A DNA stretch of 9,728 bases from JBBRFH01 sp038224615 (GTDB lineage Bacteria; Planctomycetota; Phycisphaerae; Tepidisphaerales; Tepidisphaeraceae), in assembly GCA_038224615.1 (NCBI GenBank), contig JBBRFH010000127.1:1-9728 (forward strand), given 5' to 3'. A program made the position numbers and the translations under genes. Shown in pieces: positions 7,007 through 9,728 of this stretch (the first letter of the stretch is position 1; the number at the start of each line of letters is the position of its first letter). The notes under the pieces were generated by a model, which was given only the letters and a program-made list of their open reading frames with translations, made no database searches and was not told the DNA's origin.

Positions 7007-7804
7007 TCAGAATCGGTCGAAGTCAACCCATATACCGCTGGCGTTCGATTCGCCGTCCCAATCCAGGAAAACGTAATTCTGAGAGCCATTTTGATAGAAC
7101 TGAACGGGCGCGAGTCGGGTGGCATAAATCTGCTCAGGGACCCATTTCACCGAGCCATCGCCGTAGCAAACATTGAGTCCCGTACGGTGACGCCCGCGTG
7201 CGGCCGAGAGCGTCGGAAAATTATCCGCCATCATCGCCCGCAAGGGCTTGTTGAATATTTTCAACTTGGGAAAGTGCCGGCCGTAAGGCGGGTAGTACAG
7301 CGCTGGCACACCTTTCCAAGCGTTCGTGTTGTCGCTCCATTCCGCCATCGGCCGGCCGGTGTAACCGCTGAATATCGTGGTCGTCGGAAGGGGGGTAAAG
7401 GGGTTTTCCGGGGTGTTGTACTGGTAAGAGGGATTCGCTTCCGCCGCACAGTAAAAGTAGGCAGGATTTTTAACGAAGCCCGCATTGTAAAGCAGGCCGA
7501 GTTGCAGGTATCGGGGATTGGATCCGGCGGGATACCCCGGATCCCAAATGTACATGCCGATATTTTTGCGGTAGTTAAAACCGATGGGCACGATATCGTG
7601 GTTTTCGTTCGAGTAGAACTGGGTCGCCATGTAGATCTGGCGCAGATTGCTCATGCACTTAACGCGCTGCGCGGACTGCCGTGCCTTTTGCAAGGCGGGC
7701 AACAGCACACTGATCAGCAACGCGATGATGCCGATCACGACCAGCAGTTCGACGAGCGTGAAGCCGAACCGCGCCGACTTGCCGTACGGGCTATGAACTT
7801 GCAT
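7007..7804 (-). CDS. Orphan type II-like pseudopilin with H-X9-DG motif
   Basis: A 265-residue protein. It opens with a short basic leader and the prepilin cleavage/methylation motif RFGFTLVELLVVIGIIALLI (cleavage between Gly14 and Phe15, Glu5 of the mature form present), which is also the single membrane helix (about 15-37). Near the C-terminus GRHRTGLNVCYGDGSVKW carries the H-X9-DG motif (His206, Asp216, Gly217). Both motifs together define a class of pseudopilins that is greatly expanded in Planctomycetes and often lies away from secretion-machinery genes, as here. A prepilin peptidase would process it and place it in a periplasmic or envelope fibre; its specific role is unknown. A strong AAAGGAG (complement of 7812-7818) precedes the ATG by seven bases. 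It is the first gene after the minus-strand regulator and is followed closely by the LamG gene. Confidence 0.93.
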   Translation of the reverse strand: MQVHSPYGKSARFGFTLVELLVVIGIIALLISVLLPALQKARQSAQRVKCMSNLRQIYMATQFYSNENHDIVPIGFNYRKNIGMYIWDPGYPAGSNPRYLQLGLLYNAGFVKNPAYFYCAAEANPSYQYNTPENPFTPLPTTTIFSGYTGRPMAEWSDNTNAWKGVPALYYPPYGRHFPKLKIFNKPLRAMMADNFPTLSAARGRHRTGLNVCYGDGSVKWVPEQIYATRLAPVQFYQNGSQNYVFLDWDGESNASGIWVDFDRF

Positions 7805-7830
7805 AAATCAACTCCTTTGACACGGGCACC

Positions 7831-7890
7831 CCAGATCACCACGTTCAATCAACGAACCGCAGGACTGCGCCATTCAACCGGGTGGTCTGG
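7831..7890 (-). other. Potentially structured 5' leader of the pseudopilin gene
   Basis: On the minus strand, CCAGACCACC (complement of 7881-7890) pairs with GGUGAUCUGG (complement of 7831-7840) at nine of ten positions, with one C-A mismatch. The 40 bases enclosed hold a short hairpin, CGCA-GUCC-UGCG (within 7858-7869), and a possible GUUC/GAAC stem, giving a three-way-junction-like shape. The element ends 12 bases before the Shine-Dalgarno sequence. No known riboswitch or leader family was recognised. Confidence 0.35.
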
Positions 7891-7929
7891 ACACTGTGAC
7901 GCTGAAATGCGCAACCCTCTTCTAACAAC

Positions 7930-7957
7930 ATCTTATGCCAGGCTTCAGTTTTGCAAA
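7930..7957 (-). promoter_or_regulatory. Candidate promoter of the pseudopilin gene
   Basis: On the minus strand, TTTGCA (complement of 7952-7957) and TAAGAT (complement of 7930-7935) are 16 bases apart. Transcription would begin near 7923 and give a leader of about 118 bases containing the foldable element at 7831-7890. The boxes are only moderately close to consensus. The rest of the 298-base gap (7805-8102) holds a GC hairpin at 8030-8044 and no gene that I can support. Confidence 0.35.
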
Positions 7958-8029
7958 GACGACTTTTCGTAGAAGTGATTATCCGTTTGCGTCATCATGC
8001 TTGGCACCCAGCGCGCCTCCGTCGGCTCT

Positions 8030-8044
8030 CCCGGCGTAGCCGGG
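8030..8044 (-). terminator. GC-rich hairpin downstream of the right regulator gene
   Basis: CCCGGC-gta-GCCGGG is a perfect 6-bp stem with a three-base loop, 58 bases past the stop of the minus-strand regulator. No T-run follows in that direction, so it is at best a weak or assisted terminator. The surrounding stretch (about 8010-8045) has the look of a dispersed GC-rich intergenic repeat; this cannot be confirmed from one copy. Confidence 0.3.
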
Positions 8045-8102
8045 GTCGACTCGCGATCACGTCAAAGCGATTACCGTGTTTCGTCGCCGCAGCCCGCTTG
8101 GT

Positions 8103-9257
8103 TCAACGCGGCTGACGGTATTGCCGGCGGTATTGAATGGGGGTCGTGCCGAGGCGTTGGCGGAAGGCGTTGCACAGGTGCGTCGCCTGCCCGAAGCCGC
8201 AAAGACGGGCGATTTGTTCGAGCGACATCTCGGTTTGTGCGAGGGATTGGCAGGCGCGTTCGAGCCGGCTGCGATGAATCTCGGCAAGGGGCGTGCGGCC
8301 GAGCACTTCGCGGAACCGGCGCTCGAGCGAACTGCGCGAAACCGTAACCGCGTCGACCACGTCCTCCACACTGATCGGCCGATCGAGTTTTTCGCGGATG
8401 AACCGCACCGCGTCGCGCACGATGGCGTCGGCGACGGCGCTGGCGTCGGACGATTCGCGCACCACCACGCCCGCCGGTGGAATCAGGATCGGACCTGACG
8501 GGGGGGCCTGCCCGTCGATCATGCGATCGAGCAGCGCTGCGGCGGTATGCCCGATTGATTCCATCGGCTGCACCACGCTCGATAGCTGCGGCTCGTTCAT
8601 TTCGCAATCCGGACCTACGTTGTCCACCCCCACCACCGCGACCGCGTGCGGAACCGCCACCCCTGCCGCCAGCAACGCCGTTGCCAGGCGCGTGCCAACG
8701 GCGTCGTTGCATGCCAGCACCGCCAACGGCTTCGATAGCGCACCGACCCACGCGAGCGGGGCGTGGAAATCGCGGTTCCACCTGAAATCCTGAGGTAAAC
8801 GCAGAACGTCCACCGCTTCCGCAGGCAATCCCAACGCCGCGACGAAACCGGCCAGGCGTTCTTCTGAGAACTGCAAGCGCTCGTACCCTAAAAAGGCGAA
8901 ATGCCGATGCCCATTGGCCAGAAAATGTTCCGCCGCCGCCCGACCGGCGGCGCGCTCGTCCATGCTGACCCGCGGCACGCCCGGCACGTCCTGGAAGTGA
9001 GCCACCTGCACGATCGGGCCGGGGTATGCTGTGACCAGTGAGACACGGTCGTTGGAGAGGTCTGCCAACACCCCGTCAAATGCCTCGAGCGGCCCGAACG
9101 GGTCAGGCGTGCCACGGAAGATCAACTGCCACGCCGGCCGCGATTCTGCGTACCGGCGAATGCCGCGCAGGACTTCCCCATAGAAGCCGTCATAACCCGG
9201 CAAAAGAACGCAAACCCTCCGACGTTTCTTAGGTTGGCTGCGAATTCCAGAACGCAT
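8103..9257 (-). CDS. XylR-type AraC-family transcriptional regulator (second copy)
   Basis: A 384-residue regulator with the same layout as the one at 415. Residues about 13-268 form the LacI/periplasmic-binding-type sensor (RRVCVLLPGYDGFYGEVLRG at 13-32, RVSMDERAAGRAAAEHFLAN at 96-115, LACNDAVG at 181-188, VVGVDNVGPDCEMNEPQLSSV at 208-228). Residues about 277-382 form the AraC HTH_18 domain, with helix-turn-helix units around SVEDVVDAVTVSRSSLERRF (296-315) and SLEQIARLCGFGQATHLCNAF (345-365). The two regulators are clearly diverged paralogues, so they probably sense different ligands. ATG 9257 is preferred to a TTG 63 bases upstream because it has AAGGCG (complement of 9263-9268) five bases upstream and the proposed promoter lies between the two. 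It is divergent from a secreted-protein gene and followed on the same strand by the pseudopilin gene, so either side could be its target. Confidence 0.92.
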   Translation of the reverse strand: MRSGIRSQPKKRRRVCVLLPGYDGFYGEVLRGIRRYAESRPAWQLIFRGTPDPFGPLEAFDGVLADLSNDRVSLVTAYPGPIVQVAHFQDVPGVPRVSMDERAAGRAAAEHFLANGHRHFAFLGYERLQFSEERLAGFVAALGLPAEAVDVLRLPQDFRWNRDFHAPLAWVGALSKPLAVLACNDAVGTRLATALLAAGVAVPHAVAVVGVDNVGPDCEMNEPQLSSVVQPMESIGHTAAALLDRMIDGQAPPSGPILIPPAGVVVRESSDASAVADAIVRDAVRFIREKLDRPISVEDVVDAVTVSRSSLERRFREVLGRTPLAEIHRSRLERACQSLAQTEMSLEQIARLCGFGQATHLCNAFRQRLGTTPIQYRRQYRQPR

Positions 9258-9270
9258 TCGATCGCCTTGA

Positions 9271-9294
9271 CGTAAAACAGTAACAGTTTTTACG
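9271..9294. promoter_or_regulatory. 24-bp palindromic operator candidate
   Basis: CGTAAAA (9271-9277) and TTTTACG (9288-9294) are perfect 7-bp inverted arms around a 10-base centre. The interior also holds a tandem AACAGT repeat (9276-9287). The site overlaps the proposed -10 box and transcription start of the minus-strand regulator, the usual place for a repressor, and lies about 44-67 bases upstream of the start proposed for the plus-strand gene, where an activator could act. Confidence 0.5.
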
Positions 9295-9320
9295 ATAACA
9301 AGTATTCCCGCGTTCCGCAA
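9292..9320 (-). promoter_or_regulatory. Candidate promoter of the right regulator gene
   Basis: On the minus strand, TTGCGG (complement of 9315-9320) and TATCGT (complement of 9292-9297) are exactly 17 bases apart. Transcription would begin near 9285, about 28 bases before ATG 9257. The boxes are imperfect but the spacing is ideal and the palindrome at 9271-9294 overlaps the -10. Confidence 0.4.
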
Positions 9321-9322
9321 TG

Positions 9323-9331
9323 TGGTATGAT
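9323..9331 (+). promoter_or_regulatory. Extended -10 promoter of the right secreted-protein gene
   Basis: TG-g-TATGAT is a good extended -10 element, a type that needs no strong -35 box, and none is seen. The start would be near 9338, giving a leader of about 67 bases. Near-identical GCGTTCCGCA (9310-9319) and GCGTTACGCA (9352-9361) lie on either side, 42 bp apart. Confidence 0.55.
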
Positions 9332-9404
9332 TTGTTCGTGGTTTATGGGATGCGTTACGCAGAAGCGTGACCCCAAGGCCCCAATCATGTCTGAGGAGAG
9401 CTAT

Positions 9405-9728
9405 ATGGTGTACCGCAATGCGTTACTGAGCCTGGTCCTGGCCGCTGGAAGCGTCAACGTCGCGCGGGGCGCGGTTATGTCCTTGGATTTCACCGGCGGT
9501 GGAACCACGATGGATGCCACCGAAACTGCCGGTGTCGTGGCCGCTACCAACTGGAATAGCGCCGCCGGTATTAGCGGTACGGTTTCGAGCCTCAAACTCG
9601 CCGACGCCTCGTCGACCTCCGCCAGCGTCACATACGCTGGGGCTTGGGCCAGCACGGTTTCCATCGCCGATACCGCTGGCGATTACCGGATGATGCGAGG
9701 CTATCTCGACACGGGAACTACATCGACG
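9405..9728 (+). CDS. Secreted protein, N-terminus only (PEP-CTERM-type family, partial)
   Basis: The frame is open to the right edge of the window, giving 108 residues. ATG 9405 is preferred to an in-frame ATG at 9387 because GAGGAG (9393-9398) lies six bases before it. The N-terminus MVYRNALLSLVLAAGSVNVA is a signal peptide, probably cleaved near ARGA. The mature part, with LDFTGGG, AGVVAATNWNSAAG, a TYAGAW strand and DYRMMRGYLDTG, matches my recollection of a family of planctomycete and verrucomicrobial secreted proteins that have this GVV..NWN module and usually a C-terminal PEP-CTERM anchor. The anchor would lie beyond the window. Function unknown; probably at the cell surface or in extracellular material. 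Divergent from the right XylR-type regulator, which probably controls it. Confidence 0.78.
   Translation, partial: MVYRNALLSLVLAAGSVNVARGAVMSLDFTGGGTTMDATETAGVVAATNWNSAAGISGTVSSLKLADASSTSASVTYAGAWASTVSIADTAGDYRMMRGYLDTGTTST

Noticed and set aside
6770..7972. 400-codon open frame on the plus strand
   Set aside because: It runs antisense through the LamG start, the pseudopilin gene and its leader. The pseudopilin on the other strand has unmistakable motifs, and this frame shows none.
7945..7975. Small palindrome ACGACTTTTCGT near the pseudopilin promoter
   Set aside because: Arms of only four bases are expected by chance in a region of this size.
9258..9320. Upstream TTG start for the right regulator
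   Set aside because: It would run through the proposed promoter and the palindrome at 9271-9294, and the added residues do not match the family's N-terminus.
1..9728. tRNA, rRNA, CRISPR array, insertion sequence or phage genes
   Set aside because: None was seen: no repeat-spacer array, no transposase or integrase motifs, no tRNA-like cloverleaf noticed on reading either strand.

Overview
The window looks like chromosomal DNA of a GC-rich Planctomycetota bacterium, most likely of the class Phycisphaerae; Lentisphaerae or Verrucomicrobia are less likely. This is inferred from the protein families: two XylR-type AraC regulators, an orphan pseudopilin with the C-terminal H-X9-DG motif, a secreted LamG protein, a very large modular secreted glycoside hydrolase, and two secreted proteins of the kind that usually end in a PEP-CTERM anchor. 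No RNA gene, transposase, CRISPR array or phage gene was seen.

Layout from left to right. (1) 1-277, minus: N-terminus of a secreted protein, cut by the window edge. (2) 415-1572, plus: XylR-type regulator, divergent from gene 1 across 137 bp of candidate operators. (3) 1573-1753: convergent gap filled by a long GCGAAG-rich inverted repeat, probably a two-way terminator or dispersed repeat. (4) 1754-5965, minus: about 1400-residue secreted glycoside hydrolase. (5) 5966-6211: leader with strong RNA-folding potential. (6) 6212-6940, minus: secreted LamG protein. (7) 7007-7804, minus: pseudopilin, with a foldable leader upstream. (8) 8103-9257, minus: second XylR-type regulator. (9) 9405 to the end, plus: N-terminus of a second secreted protein, divergent from gene 8, with a clear extended -10 promoter.

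How the genes may work together: genes 8, 7, 6 and 4 run in one direction, so the pseudopilin, LamG protein and hydrolase could form one transcription unit or several related ones. Each flanking regulator has a sugar-binding-type sensor fused to an AraC DNA-binding domain, and each is divergent from a secreted-protein gene. The simplest reading is a carbohydrate-responsive locus for secreted and envelope proteins that bind and cut a polysaccharide. No transporter or cytoplasmic sugar enzyme lies in the window, so the substrate cannot be named.

The parts most worth a second look are non-coding: the structured leaders of the hydrolase and pseudopilin genes, and the distinct direct repeats and palindromes at the two regulator promoters.
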